Below, piece after piece: positions 1-9,002 of a stretch of 64,000 nt of DNA. The position numbers and the translations under genes are program-made. Below the pieces are notes generated by a model that worked only from the letters and a program-made list of their open reading frames with translations, was not told where the DNA came from and made no database searches. The first letter of the stretch is position 1. Every line of letters starts with the position of its first letter. This DNA is from JBLIDK01 sp047632595. Its GTDB lineage: Bacteria > Bacteroidota > Bacteroidia > Sphingobacteriales > Sphingobacteriaceae. The stretch lies in contig JBLIDK010000006.1 of the NCBI GenBank assembly GCA_047632595.1, positions 4,600 to 68,599 of the forward strand. The letters run 5' to 3'.

Positions 1-27
1 AGCTTTTTAGAAGCTGAAGATGAGTAA
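1..27 (+). CDS. C-terminal end of an upstream gene (partial)
   Basis: The first 27 bases read in frame 1 as SFLEAEDE followed by TAA, and a strong terminator follows 22 bases later. This fits the 3' end of a gene whose body lies outside the window. Eight residues are too few to name the product. Confidence 0.55.
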   Translation, partial: SFLEAEDE

Positions 28-48
28 TATTTATTCCAAGTAATACCA

Positions 49-79
49 AGCCGATAAACTTAGTTTATCGGCTTTTTTT
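49..79 (+). terminator. Rho-independent terminator
   Basis: A perfect 12-bp inverted repeat (AGCCGATAAACT / AGTTTATCGGCT) around a single central T is followed directly by a run of seven T. It ends the transcript of the partial gene at the window start. Confidence 0.85.
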
Positions 80-185
80 GTTTGTAAAAACATGCGGGCC
101 GTTGCATCGCGTGTCTGTTTTTGTCCCAACAAGGTGCTCTTCGAAGTCTTGCAAGCTTTAATGCCATAAGCCCCCATACTAGTAG

Positions 186-417
186 GTCATTTCGACTCGG
201 ATTTATAATGGAATTAAAATAGCAATTAGAGCTAAAGCCCTGACCTGATAGGCGTCGGGATGCAGGGAGAAACCCACCTTCAGTTATACGATAGACATAA
301 TAGCGGAGAATAGTCAAAAGGCCACTTAAATCAATCTCCGTGAAGATTTATGATATCTTGTTTTTAATAAAGATATTGCACACCTTAAGGAAGGTTCCTC
401 TCTTCGTTCGAAATGAC
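186..417. repeat. Degraded palindromic (MITE/REP-like) repeat, copy A
   Basis: The ends are the inverted repeats GTCATTTCGA (186-195) and TCGAAATGAC (408-417). Near the left is a GGGAGAAA...CTTCAGTTAT segment and near the right CACCTTAAGGAAGG...CTCTCTTCGTTCG. Both match segments of the two cleaner copies at 62672 and 62973. Copy A carries about 60 extra bases after the left terminus and lacks about ten bases near the right terminus. The 80-561 gap holds no gene that I can support; this element fills most of it. Confidence 0.65.
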
Positions 418-561
418 TGTCTATGGTTGGGTGCTTACATTTAGTATAAAGTTGTAAAGTAGAAATAAGTCAACTTTCTACTAGCCATACGCTATTGTTT
501 AACCTTTCAACTTTTTTTATTCCAACTTCATTCATAACTTAGAATCGAAAATAAAAATACT

Positions 562-1335
562 ATGAAAAATCTATTATCACCAATATTTGCATTCGTCTTT
601 TTAATAACCTCATGCACTCCAAAAGCAGAAGAAAAGAAATCTGAAGAAACTGAAAAAAGCACCATTTCCATCTCTCCTGTTGCTTCACCTGAATTTCCTA
701 CCGCAAAACTTGGTCTTGTAAATCCAAAAGGATTGGTAAAAGATACCACGGTAAAATTTGAATATACCGTTGCAGATTACACCCTAACGACCCAAACCGA
801 TGATGCAGAAATGAAGCATTGCGCCAACTCATCAAAAGGACAGCACATTCATGTGATTTTAAACAACGAACCTTACTTAGCTAAATACGACACAAAGTTT
901 GACCATGTGTTGAAGCCTGGACCTTATATTTTACTATCGTTTCTTTCTCGTTCGTATCACGAAAGTATTAAAACAAAAGACGCTTATGTTTTAGATCAGT
1001 TTTATGTGGGAGAAAAGCCAAAAGATTACAAGCCAGCAGATTTAAGCACAGCACACATGTTTTACAGTCGCCCAAAAGGAGAATACACGGGAGATGACAC
1101 CAAAAAAGTATTGCTTGATTTCTTCTTAGCAAATACCGATCTATCTCCTGATGGAAATAAAGTACGTGCTACTATTATGGGTCAAGAGTTTATTTTAGAC
1201 AAATGGCAGCCTTATTTTATGGAAGGTTTACCAATGGGTGAGGTAACTATTAAATTAGAATTAATTGACGCTGAAGGGAATCTTATTGAAGGACCATTTA
1301 ACTCGGTTACTAGAACAGTAAAACTTAGCGCATAA
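562..1335 (+). CDS. Conserved lipoprotein
   Basis: A 257-residue protein with a signal peptide ending in a lipobox (LITSC, Cys18) followed by a charged, Lys/Glu-rich linker, so it is probably anchored to a membrane facing the periplasm. The body is a beta-rich conserved domain with motifs such as GQHIHVILNNEPY, FLSRSYHESIK and FNSVTRTV. I recall close Bacteroidota homologues carrying the label phosphopeptide-binding protein, but nothing visible here proves that activity. It starts a plus-strand run and is followed after 6 bases by the SRPBCC gene, so the two are probably co-transcribed. Confidence 0.75.
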   Translation: MKNLLSPIFAFVFLITSCTPKAEEKKSEETEKSTISISPVASPEFPTAKLGLVNPKGLVKDTTVKFEYTVADYTLTTQTDDAEMKHCANSSKGQHIHVILNNEPYLAKYDTKFDHVLKPGPYILLSFLSRSYHESIKTKDAYVLDQFYVGEKPKDYKPADLSTAHMFYSRPKGEYTGDDTKKVLLDFFLANTDLSPDGNKVRATIMGQEFILDKWQPYFMEGLPMGEVTIKLELIDAEGNLIEGPFNSVTRTVKLSA

Positions 1336-1341
1336 CTCTGA

Positions 1342-1869
1342 ATGAAGGTTTTAAGAACGATACTTTTTACAATTTTAGGAATAATGGGATTGGCGATAGT
1401 AATATCGTTTTTCCTGCCTTCTGAACACGAGATAAAAAGGTCAATTACTATTAAGGCATCTCAAACAGAAGTTTGGACTCAATTAAATTCTCCTAAGTTG
1501 TGGGAAAATTGGATGCCTGCACCGCCCGAAGAAGCAAATGTTGCTTTAACTTATACTGGTCCTGAAAGTGGAGAAGGTGCTAAAGCCGCTTTACGAGCTC
1601 AAGGTCAACCTGAAGTGTTGTTTACTGTAACAACTAGTGTCCCAATGGAAAAAATTGGTTACGAAATGGATATTGAAGGAAGCGAGTTTAAAATGTGGGG
1701 CATTATTGAAGTTGATTCAACCTCAGAAGGAATACACGTTACATTTATTGACCAAATGCAAGTTGGTAATAATGTAATGTATAAGTATTACGGACTTATG
1801 GCAGAAAAAATGGCTGGCCCACAATTGGACAGCTCCTTGGTTGCACTAAAAGAATATTGTGAAAGATAG
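1342..1869 (+). CDS. SRPBCC (START-like) family protein
   Basis: 175 residues. Residues about 4-26 form one hydrophobic helix (membrane anchor), followed by an SRPBCC/polyketide-cyclase-like domain starting at the typical pattern HEIKRSITIKASQTEVW and continuing through NSPKLWENWMP. This fold binds hydrophobic ligands; the ligand here is unknown. It sits 6 bases after the lipoprotein gene and its end overlaps the GTG form of the next gene. Confidence 0.75.
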   Translation: MKVLRTILFTILGIMGLAIVISFFLPSEHEIKRSITIKASQTEVWTQLNSPKLWENWMPAPPEEANVALTYTGPESGEGAKAALRAQGQPEVLFTVTTSVPMEKIGYEMDIEGSEFKMWGIIEVDSTSEGIHVTFIDQMQVGNNVMYKYYGLMAEKMAGPQLDSSLVALKEYCER

Positions 1870-2881
1870 AACATCGGCATTGGCAAAGGCTCTTTATTTA
1901 AAATCGGCAGGAAATATTGAGATAGGAACCTATGAATTGCCTGATAAATTGAAAGATGGCCAAGCGTTAATAAAAATTAATGCTGCCGCTTTAAATCGCA
2001 GAGACTTGTGGATTAAGCAAGGGAAATATGCCAAAATCAGAGAAAACTCTATTCTAGGTTCTGACGGTTGTGGAGTTGTTGTAAGCGTTTCTGATTATGA
2101 ATACTCTGAATTTAAGGATGCGGAAGTAATCATTAACCCAAATCAGTTTTGGGGTGATAATGAGAAAAGTCAATCAGAAGAGTACACCATTTTAGGTATG
2201 CCAAGTCCTGGCACTTTTTCTGAATATTTAATTGTAGAAGAAGACAGACTTATCTTAAAACCTAAGCACCTAAGCTCAACTCAAGCTGCAGCACTGCCCC
2301 TTGCAGGCTTAACAGCCTACCGAGCAACTTTCACTCAAGGTTGCGTTGAAAAGGGCACTAAAGTTTTGATTACTGGTGTTGGAGGGGGCGTTTCTCAATT
2401 TGTTTTACAATTTTGCTTAGCAGTTGGGGCAGAGGTTTATGTCACTTCAAGTAGCGATAAGAACATAAAAAGTGCCATTAAAGCAGGAGCCAAAGGTGGA
2501 GTAAATTACAAAGAACATAATTGGGCCAGGCAACTAAAAGATCAATTTGGGGCCTTTGAAGTTGCAATAGACAGTGCAGGCGGAGATGGGTTAAATAGCC
2601 TAATTTCTCTTGCGAATTATGGCGGAACAATTGTTAGTTACGGTGCAACTGCAGGGGCTCCAAATAAACTAAACATTCAAAGCATTTTTTGGAAGCAAAT
2701 TAGATTACTGGGTTCAACTATGGGTAGCGACAGAGATTTCGCCAACATGGTGGAGTTTGTAGACAAGTATAAAATTGTACCAACGGTTGACAGTGTTCGA
2801 CCTTTTTCTAAAATAATTTCCGCTTTTGATGACATGGAAAATGGAAAAGTAAAAGGCAAATTAGTTATCGAAATGGACTAA
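1859..2881 (+). CDS. Zinc-independent MDR family alcohol dehydrogenase / quinone oxidoreductase-like
   Basis: 340 residues. The N-terminal GroES-like half has NRRDLWIKQGKY and ILGSDGCGVV; the Rossmann half has the nucleotide-binding G173-V-G-G-G. The Cys ligands of the structural zinc are absent in the 95-120 loop, so it is likely a zinc-independent NAD(P)H reductase with unknown substrate. No ATG is available at the start. GTG at 1859 overlaps the preceding gene by 11 bases, while TTG at 1880 would give the N-terminus AKALYLKSAG, closer to what I recall of homologues, with no overlap. Confidence 0.8.
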   Translation: MKDRTSALAKALYLKSAGNIEIGTYELPDKLKDGQALIKINAAALNRRDLWIKQGKYAKIRENSILGSDGCGVVVSVSDYEYSEFKDAEVIINPNQFWGDNEKSQSEEYTILGMPSPGTFSEYLIVEEDRLILKPKHLSSTQAAALPLAGLTAYRATFTQGCVEKGTKVLITGVGGGVSQFVLQFCLAVGAEVYVTSSSDKNIKSAIKAGAKGGVNYKEHNWARQLKDQFGAFEVAIDSAGGDGLNSLISLANYGGTIVSYGATAGAPNKLNIQSIFWKQIRLLGSTMGSDRDFANMVEFVDKYKIVPTVDSVRPFSKIISAFDDMENGKVKGKLVIEMD

Positions 2882-2961
2882 GCTTTTTGCCATTGTTTTC
2901 AATAATTTCTTCATAGGTCAGTGAAATACTGAAATCCTTCCCCATTTAATTCAATTGCCCC

Positions 2962-2969
2962 TATATTTG
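2962..2969 (+). promoter_or_regulatory. Possible -7 box of gltX
   Basis: TATATTTG fits the Bacteroidota sigma-ABfr -7 consensus TAnnTTTG. It lies about 10 bases before the gltX ATG at 2979, which would imply a very short leader. I see no clear -33 element, so it may be coincidental. Confidence 0.3.
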
Positions 2970-2978
2970 CAGGCTATT

Positions 2979-4514
2979 ATGGAAAGAAAAGTTAGAGTGC
3001 GTTTTGCACCAAGTCCAACAGGTTCACTTCACATGGGTGGAGTACGAACAGCCTTATACAATTACCTTTTTGCCAAACAAAATAACGGTGATTTCATACT
3101 TCGAATAGAAGATACAGATCAAGCTCGTTATGTTGAAGGGGCAGAGCAGTACATAGTAGATTCATTAATGTGGGTTGGTTTAGTTCCTAATGAAGGAATT
3201 AATAAGTCCGGGAACTGTGGACCCTATCGCCAATCTGAGCGTAAAGACATGTATCGTCAATACGCTGACCAACTAGTAAAAGATGGTTTTGCTTACTATG
3301 CTTTTGATACTTCTGAAGAGCTAACGGAAATGCGTGAGCGTTTAAAGAATGCTAAAGTTGCTTCACCTCAGTACAACTATGTTACACGTGAAACCATGAA
3401 AAACTCATTGACTCTTCCAGAAGATGAGGTGAAACGTAAAATGGATGCGGGCGAACCATATGTAATCCGAATAAAAATTCCACGTAAAGAAGAAGTTAGA
3501 GTAAAAGATAGAATTAGAGGCTGGGTTGTTTTTCACTCCTCTCAAATGGATGACAAGGTGCTTTTCAAATCTGACGGAATGCCAACCTACCACTTAGCAA
3601 ATGTGGTGGATGATCATTTAATGGATATTTCACACGTTATTCGTGGCGAAGAATGGCTTCCTAGTGCACCATTACATGTTCTTTTATATAAATATTTAGG
3701 TTGGGAAGATACTATGCCTGAATTTGCTCACCTACCATTAATTCTAAAGCCCGATGGCAACGGAAAGTTGAGTAAAAGAGATGGTGATCGTTTAGGATTT
3801 CCTGTTTTCCCTCTACAATTTACAGATCCTGAAACCAAGAATATAATTACAGGATACAGAGAAGAAGGTTATTTACCAGAAGCCTTCATTAACATGTTGG
3901 CTATGTTAGGTTGGAACCCAGGAACTCCACAAGAATTGTTTACGATTGAAGAATTAATTGAAACATTTACTCTGGAAAGAGTGAACAAGCACGGTGCAAA
4001 ATTTGATGCTGATAAAACGAAATGGTACAATCAACAGTACATTCGAAATAAGCCAAATGCTGATTTAGCTTTAGAGTTTAAAAAAGCATTGGACGAAAAT
4101 AACGTAACTGCAACTCAAGAATACACGGAAAAAGTGTGTGAATTGATTAAAGAAAAAGCAACTTTTATAAATGATTTTTGGTCATTAGGAGATTACTTTT
4201 TTCAAGAGCCTAAAGAATACGATGCAAAGGTGATTAAAAAGAAATGGAAGCCAGAAGCAGAGACATTTTTCACAAAATTAGCGGAAAGTTTTAATGGCTT
4301 AACGGATTTTTCTGAAGAGAAAATGGACGAAGCGTTTAATGCAGTTGCTGCAGAGTTGGAGGTGAATCCTGGTTCAATGAAACAACCATTTAGAGTTGCC
4401 ATTTCTGGTATTGCTGGCGGGCCTTCGTTATTTGCAGTAGCTGAATTGCTTGGAAAAGACAAAGTGGTTTCGAGATTAAACTATGCGGTTGCTAACTTTA
4501 AAAATTTGGCGTAG
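2979..4514 (+). CDS. gltX: Glutamyl-tRNA synthetase
   Basis: Class I aminoacyl-tRNA synthetase of 511 residues that charges tRNA-Glu in the cytoplasm. The HIGH-type signature is at residues 18-21 (HMGG in FAPSPTGSLHMGG) and the KMSKS-type loop at 263-267 (KLSKR). Other family segments are IEDTDQ and GEEWLPSAPLH. Length fits the family (about 500). I chose the ATG at 2979 because the family begins directly with VRVRFAPSPTG; an in-frame TTG at 2955 would add eight unlikely residues. The next gene begins at the base after its stop. Confidence 0.97.
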   Translation: MERKVRVRFAPSPTGSLHMGGVRTALYNYLFAKQNNGDFILRIEDTDQARYVEGAEQYIVDSLMWVGLVPNEGINKSGNCGPYRQSERKDMYRQYADQLVKDGFAYYAFDTSEELTEMRERLKNAKVASPQYNYVTRETMKNSLTLPEDEVKRKMDAGEPYVIRIKIPRKEEVRVKDRIRGWVVFHSSQMDDKVLFKSDGMPTYHLANVVDDHLMDISHVIRGEEWLPSAPLHVLLYKYLGWEDTMPEFAHLPLILKPDGNGKLSKRDGDRLGFPVFPLQFTDPETKNIITGYREEGYLPEAFINMLAMLGWNPGTPQELFTIEELIETFTLERVNKHGAKFDADKTKWYNQQYIRNKPNADLALEFKKALDENNVTATQEYTEKVCELIKEKATFINDFWSLGDYFFQEPKEYDAKVIKKKWKPEAETFFTKLAESFNGLTDFSEEKMDEAFNAVAAELEVNPGSMKQPFRVAISGIAGGPSLFAVAELLGKDKVVSRLNYAVANFKNLA

Positions 4515-5036
4515 TTGAAGTTGAGACTTGCCATATTCGTCACCTTAATTTCAATTGGTTTGAGTGTGTTTTCACAACCAACCAAAAAGGGATATGGTAA
4601 AATGAAATGGGGGACTTCCAAAAGCAAAATTGCTGGATTACAAAACTGTAATGTTTCATTTGTTGATGCCCAATTTACAACGTGTGGCTATAATGAAAGC
4701 CTAAGTTTTGTGCCAAAAATAGTTCCTATTGTTGTTAACCTCCGTTTTTTCGAAAATGAATTAATGGAAATAGGTTTCGATGTTAAACGCAGTGATTTGG
4801 AGGCTGTAGTTGCCAATTACACCAAAGAATATGGAGAGCCTGATGTAAAGGAATCGCTCAACTCGCCAAAGCCTATTGATGATTTAAAAGTATATACCTG
4901 GCAATGGGGGGAAACAGAAATTACATTGCTTGATAAGGGTTATGATTTTTCACTTTGGATAAACATTTACTCTCTTGCTATTCGGAAAAAAGCGTATTTT
5001 GAGCCTCAAACATTGGCTGATAAACTAATAAAATAA
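4515..5036 (+). CDS. Small secreted protein of unknown function
   Basis: 173 residues with a typical signal peptide (hydrophobic residues 4-17, cleavage likely after VFS-Q), then a compact domain containing KKGYGKMKWGTSKSKI. There is no ATG; TTG at 4515, adjacent to the gltX stop, or TTG at 4521 must be used, which suggests translational coupling to gltX. I do not recognise the family. It probably acts in the periplasm. Confidence 0.65.
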   Translation: MKLRLAIFVTLISIGLSVFSQPTKKGYGKMKWGTSKSKIAGLQNCNVSFVDAQFTTCGYNESLSFVPKIVPIVVNLRFFENELMEIGFDVKRSDLEAVVANYTKEYGEPDVKESLNSPKPIDDLKVYTWQWGETEITLLDKGYDFSLWINIYSLAIRKKAYFEPQTLADKLIK

Positions 5037-5038
5037 TT

Positions 5039-5821
5039 ATGTCGTTCGATAACATTCTAGTAGAAAAAACCGGTGGAGTAGCCACCATATTTATTAATAG
5101 AGAACCTAAATTAAACGCCTTAAACAAGGCTACTATAAAGGAGTTAAATTCTGCCTTTACAGATGCTTTTGCAGATAAAGAGGTTAGAGCTATTATTCTT
5201 TCTGGAGCTGGTAACAAAGCTTTTGTTGCTGGAGCAGATATTTCAGAATTTGCACATTTTTCATCTGCCGATGGACAAAAATTAGCTAAAGAAGGCCACG
5301 AACTGCTTTTTGACTTTATTGAAAATGGTCCTAAACCGGTAATTGCAGCTGTAAATGGTTTTGCTCTAGGTGGTGGATTAGAACTAGCAATGTCGTGCCA
5401 TATGCGTGTTGCTTCAGATAATGCCAAACTTGGCTTGCCAGAAGTGTCGTTAGGAGTAATTCCAGGATATGGAGGAACTCAGCGCTTGCCTCAACTAATT
5501 GGTAAAGGAAGAGCAATGGAAATGATTCTTACGGCAGGAATGATTGATGCCGCAAAAGCTTGTGAATTTGGCTTAGTAAATCACGTTACAACACCCGAAG
5601 AATTGCTAACATTTTGTGAAGATATCGCAAAGAAAATTATGCGTCATTCACCAGTTGCTCATAAGGCTGCAATTAGTGCAATTAATGCAGGATTTGATTC
5701 ATCAAAAGATGGATACAAAGAAGAGCAAAAAGCTTTTGGAGACTGCTTTGGAACGCCTGATTTTATTGAAGGTACAACTGCATTTTTAGAGAAAAGAAAA
5801 CCAGTTTTTAAGGGAGAATAA
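5039..5821 (+). CDS. Enoyl-CoA hydratase/isomerase family protein (crotonase)
   Basis: 260 residues, the usual length. The oxyanion-hole segment AGADISE lies at 65-70 and GGGLELAMSC around 111-120. Both catalytic acids of hydratases are present: Glu115 and Glu135 (in LPEVSLGVIPGYGGTQRL). It probably hydrates 2-enoyl-CoA in fatty-acid or short-chain acid breakdown (crotonyl-CoA hydratase type). It begins 2 bases after the preceding stop and ends 2 bases before the next gene, so it is in an operon. Confidence 0.92.
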   Translation: MSFDNILVEKTGGVATIFINREPKLNALNKATIKELNSAFTDAFADKEVRAIILSGAGNKAFVAGADISEFAHFSSADGQKLAKEGHELLFDFIENGPKPVIAAVNGFALGGGLELAMSCHMRVASDNAKLGLPEVSLGVIPGYGGTQRLPQLIGKGRAMEMILTAGMIDAAKACEFGLVNHVTTPEELLTFCEDIAKKIMRHSPVAHKAAISAINAGFDSSKDGYKEEQKAFGDCFGTPDFIEGTTAFLEKRKPVFKGE

Positions 5822-5823
5822 GG

Positions 5824-6792
5824 ATGAAAATTTCAGAATTTTTAAGAAAAGAGTTCTTGCATTTTAACTCAGCAGCATTAATTGATGCTGCTGATGGATA
5901 TATTGCTCAATTGGAAAAAGGGAACCACATGATGGTTACTCTTGCTGGGGCAATGAGTTCGGCAGAATTAGGAATTTCATTAGCTGAAATGATTCGCCAA
6001 GATAAAATTCATGCAATTACTTGTACTGGTGCAAATCTTGAAGAAGACATTTTTAATCTAGTAGCGCACGATCATTACGAGCGTATTCCAAACTACAGAG
6101 ATTTAACTGCAGAAGATGAGCAAAAACTGCTAGAAAGACATCTTAACCGAGTTACTGATACTTGTATTCCTGAAGAGGAAGCAATGAGAAGAATGGAAGA
6201 TGTGATGGTTACCGCTTGGCAAGATGCAGAAAAAGAAGGGAAGGCTTATTTTCCTCACGAATTTTTTTATAAAGTTTTACTTGATGGGAAATTGGAGAAA
6301 TTCTATCAAATAGATCCTAAAAACAGTTGGCTTTTGGCTGCAGCCAAAAAGAACTTACCAATTTTTGTGCCTGGATGGGAAGATTCAACTCTAGGAAACA
6401 TTTTTGCAGCCCATAATATCAATGGCGACATTAAAAATGTTCATACCGTAAAGGGTGGTATTCAATACATGATGGAATTGGCTGAATACTATACGAAAGC
6501 AACAAAGGATAAGCAGATTGGCTTTTTCCAAATTGGTGGAGGTATTGCTGGCGATTTTCCAATATGTGTAGTTCCAATGCTTCACCAAGATTTGAAACGC
6601 ACAGAGGTGCCATTATGGAGTTATTTCTGTCAAATTAGTGATAGCACTACAAGTTACGGTTCGTACTCTGGCGCCGTTCCAAATGAGAAAATAACCTGGG
6701 GTAAATTGGGCATTGAAACGCCTAAGTTTATTATCGAATCGGATGCAACAATTGTAGCCCCTTTAATTTTCGCTATTCTATTAGATAAGTAA
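5824..6792 (+). CDS. Deoxyhypusine synthase-like protein
   Basis: 322 residues, homologous to deoxyhypusine/homospermidine synthases, which move an aminobutyl group from spermidine in an NAD-dependent reaction. The family hallmarks are the glycine-rich FQIGGGIAGDFPICVVP segment and the C-terminal ITWGKL with Lys294, matching the lysine that forms the enzyme-substrate imine in eukaryotic enzymes. Bacteria lack the eIF5A substrate, so the acceptor is probably putrescine or unknown. It lies 2 bases after the crotonase gene; its stop abuts the recG stop from the other strand with no gap. Confidence 0.85.
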   Translation: MKISEFLRKEFLHFNSAALIDAADGYIAQLEKGNHMMVTLAGAMSSAELGISLAEMIRQDKIHAITCTGANLEEDIFNLVAHDHYERIPNYRDLTAEDEQKLLERHLNRVTDTCIPEEEAMRRMEDVMVTAWQDAEKEGKAYFPHEFFYKVLLDGKLEKFYQIDPKNSWLLAAAKKNLPIFVPGWEDSTLGNIFAAHNINGDIKNVHTVKGGIQYMMELAEYYTKATKDKQIGFFQIGGGIAGDFPICVVPMLHQDLKRTEVPLWSYFCQISDSTTSYGSYSGAVPNEKITWGKLGIETPKFIIESDATIVAPLIFAILLDK

Positions 6793-8907
6793 TTAGCTAA
6801 TTCTGCTGAAATTACCTTTTTTCTTGTTTTCTGCTACTAAAAGTGACCGCAACGCTTGGTGTTCGGGTTTTTTAAGAAAGGGGTCGTTCGTTAATATTTC
6901 TTGAGCAGTTTTTCTTGCTTCAACCAATATGGGAGAGTCGTTAAGAATATGTGCTAACTGCATTTCTGGTTTTCCGCTTTGCATAGTGCCGTGCATTTCA
7001 CCTGGACCTCTTATTTCTAAATCTACTTCAGCAATTTTAAATCCATCAGAAGTAGCACACATGGTTGAAATACGCTTTTTGGCTTCTTGCCCTAATGCTC
7101 CACCTGACATTAAAATGCAATAACTTTGATCAGCACCCCGTCCAACTCTTCCTCTAAGTTGATGCAGTTGACTTAGGCCAAAACGCTCGGCACTTTCAAT
7201 TACCATTACACTCGCATTTGGCACATCAACACCCACTTCGATAACTGTGGTGGCAACCATTAATTGGGTTTTCCCATCCTTAAAGCGCTTCATTTCTCGT
7301 TCCTTGTCTTCGGCTTTCATTTTGCCATGAACAATGCTTGCTTGGTATTTAGGTCTAGGAAAATCCCGTAGTATGGTTTCGTAACCATCCATTAAATCTT
7401 TGTAGTCCATATTAGCCGACTCTTCAATTAACGGATAGACAATATAAGCTTGTAGTCCAAGGGCTATTTGTTCTTTCAAAAAACCCATCATTCTAAGTCG
7501 GTGACTGTCGTAATAATGAACTGTTTTTATTTCTTTTCTTCCTGGGGGAAGTGTGTCAATAACACTTGTGTCTAAATCACCATAAACAGTCATTGCCAAA
7601 GTTCTTGGAATTGGCGTTGCAGTCATCACCAAAATATGAGGAGGCTTGGTGTTTTTTGCCCACAATTTGGCTCGTTGTTTTACGCCAAATCGGTGCTGCT
7701 CGTCAATTACCACCATGGCTAAGTTTTTAAACTTTACTTTGTCTTCTAAAATGGCATGGGTACCAATCAAAATATCACAACTGCCATCCTCAACATCTGC
7801 TAAAATTTCTCTCCGTTTTGCGGCATTTGCTGAGCCAGTTAAAAGGTGAGCTTTTACAGGCAAAGTTTCTAAATAACCTGCAATAGACTCATAATGCTGC
7901 TGTGCAAGAATTTCTGTCGGCGCCATTATTGCAGACTGGAAACCATTGTCTTTTGCCAAAAGCATAGTCAATAAGGCTACAATTGTCTTTCCACTACCAA
8001 CATCACCTTGCAAAAGCCTATTCATCTGTTTTCCATGCAAAACATCGGCACGAATTTCTTTAATTACCCGTTTTTGAGCGTCGGTTAACTCAAAAGGCAA
8101 AACATCAGAATAAAAAGTATTAAAAACAGCACCTACTTCAGAAAAAATATGGCCTTCTATTTTTGAAAGTCGACGAACTTTTTGCAACAATAATCGCAAT
8201 TGAATAAAGAAAAACTCTTCAAATTTAAGTCGCCTTAAGGCTTCTTTTATGTCCCTATTTGTTTTAGGCAGATGTATAGTATAAAACGCTCTTGACCTTG
8301 AAATAAACTTGTATTTTTTGATTAGTTCTTCCGGGAAGCATTCAGGTATGTTTTTTGCTGCCTCAGGCACAAGCTGTTTTTGTAGTTTTAAAATGCCTTT
8401 TGAATCTAAGTAGAACGCTCTTAATTTTTCTGTAGTAGGATAAACAGCTTGTAAAAAAGACTCTTGTTCAGAGGTGGTGCTATTTAAGGCTTCAACCTCT
8501 GGATGAATAAAGGTAATCTGATTTCTAAAAATACTGGGCTTACCATAAACCAGATAAGTTTGACCTGGTATAAGTCGTTCTTTTATCCACTTTCCGCCCT
8601 GAAACCAATTTAGTTTAACATGTCCTGTTTCATCATGAAAGCTGGCAATTAAGCGTTTTCCATTTCGCTGCCTTACCTCTTCAAAAGCTCCTAATTTTCC
8701 TTTAATTTGAACCGATTCATTTGGGTCCTTAATATCTTTTATGCTAGAAGTTTCTGTTCGGTCAACATACCTAAAAGGGAAATGACACAAAAATTCTCCG
8801 TAAGTGCGGGCAAAAATTTCTTGATGCAACATTTCCGCCCTTTTAGGACCTACCCCTTTTAGAAATTCAATGGGCGTATTGAGATATGTGTTTACCGGTA
8901 AAAACAA
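6793..8907 (-). CDS. recG: ATP-dependent DNA helicase RecG
   Basis: 704 residues, the normal length. The order is the N-terminal wedge/OB domain (about 60-160, with GKLGAFEEVRQRNGK), the Walker A motif GDVGSGKT at 301-308, DEQH at 402-405, then the second helicase domain with VGVDVPNASVMVIE and QLRGRVGRG and the RecG C-terminal TRG region. It remodels stalled forks and Holliday junctions. Start ATG at 8905-8907. It converges without spacing on the deoxyhypusine synthase-like gene; there is no terminator between them. Confidence 0.97.
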   Translation of the reverse strand: MFLPVNTYLNTPIEFLKGVGPKRAEMLHQEIFARTYGEFLCHFPFRYVDRTETSSIKDIKDPNESVQIKGKLGAFEEVRQRNGKRLIASFHDETGHVKLNWFQGGKWIKERLIPGQTYLVYGKPSIFRNQITFIHPEVEALNSTTSEQESFLQAVYPTTEKLRAFYLDSKGILKLQKQLVPEAAKNIPECFPEELIKKYKFISRSRAFYTIHLPKTNRDIKEALRRLKFEEFFFIQLRLLLQKVRRLSKIEGHIFSEVGAVFNTFYSDVLPFELTDAQKRVIKEIRADVLHGKQMNRLLQGDVGSGKTIVALLTMLLAKDNGFQSAIMAPTEILAQQHYESIAGYLETLPVKAHLLTGSANAAKRREILADVEDGSCDILIGTHAILEDKVKFKNLAMVVIDEQHRFGVKQRAKLWAKNTKPPHILVMTATPIPRTLAMTVYGDLDTSVIDTLPPGRKEIKTVHYYDSHRLRMMGFLKEQIALGLQAYIVYPLIEESANMDYKDLMDGYETILRDFPRPKYQASIVHGKMKAEDKEREMKRFKDGKTQLMVATTVIEVGVDVPNASVMVIESAERFGLSQLHQLRGRVGRGADQSYCILMSGGALGQEAKKRISTMCATSDGFKIAEVDLEIRGPGEMHGTMQSGKPEMQLAHILNDSPILVEARKTAQEILTNDPFLKKPEHQALRSLLVAENKKKGNFSRIS

Positions 8908-9002
8908 GTTGTAAATTTAACTCTAAAGTAACATAGCAAAGGTTAAAATTCCAATTAGATATTCAGTTGACATAATTATTCGATAATATTGCAACAATTA
9001 AT

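Noticed and set aside
528..749. Antisense ORF opposite the first lipoprotein and many other opposite-strand ORFs of 60-150 codons
   Set aside because: They mirror real genes, have no family motifs and no promoters; treated as shadows.
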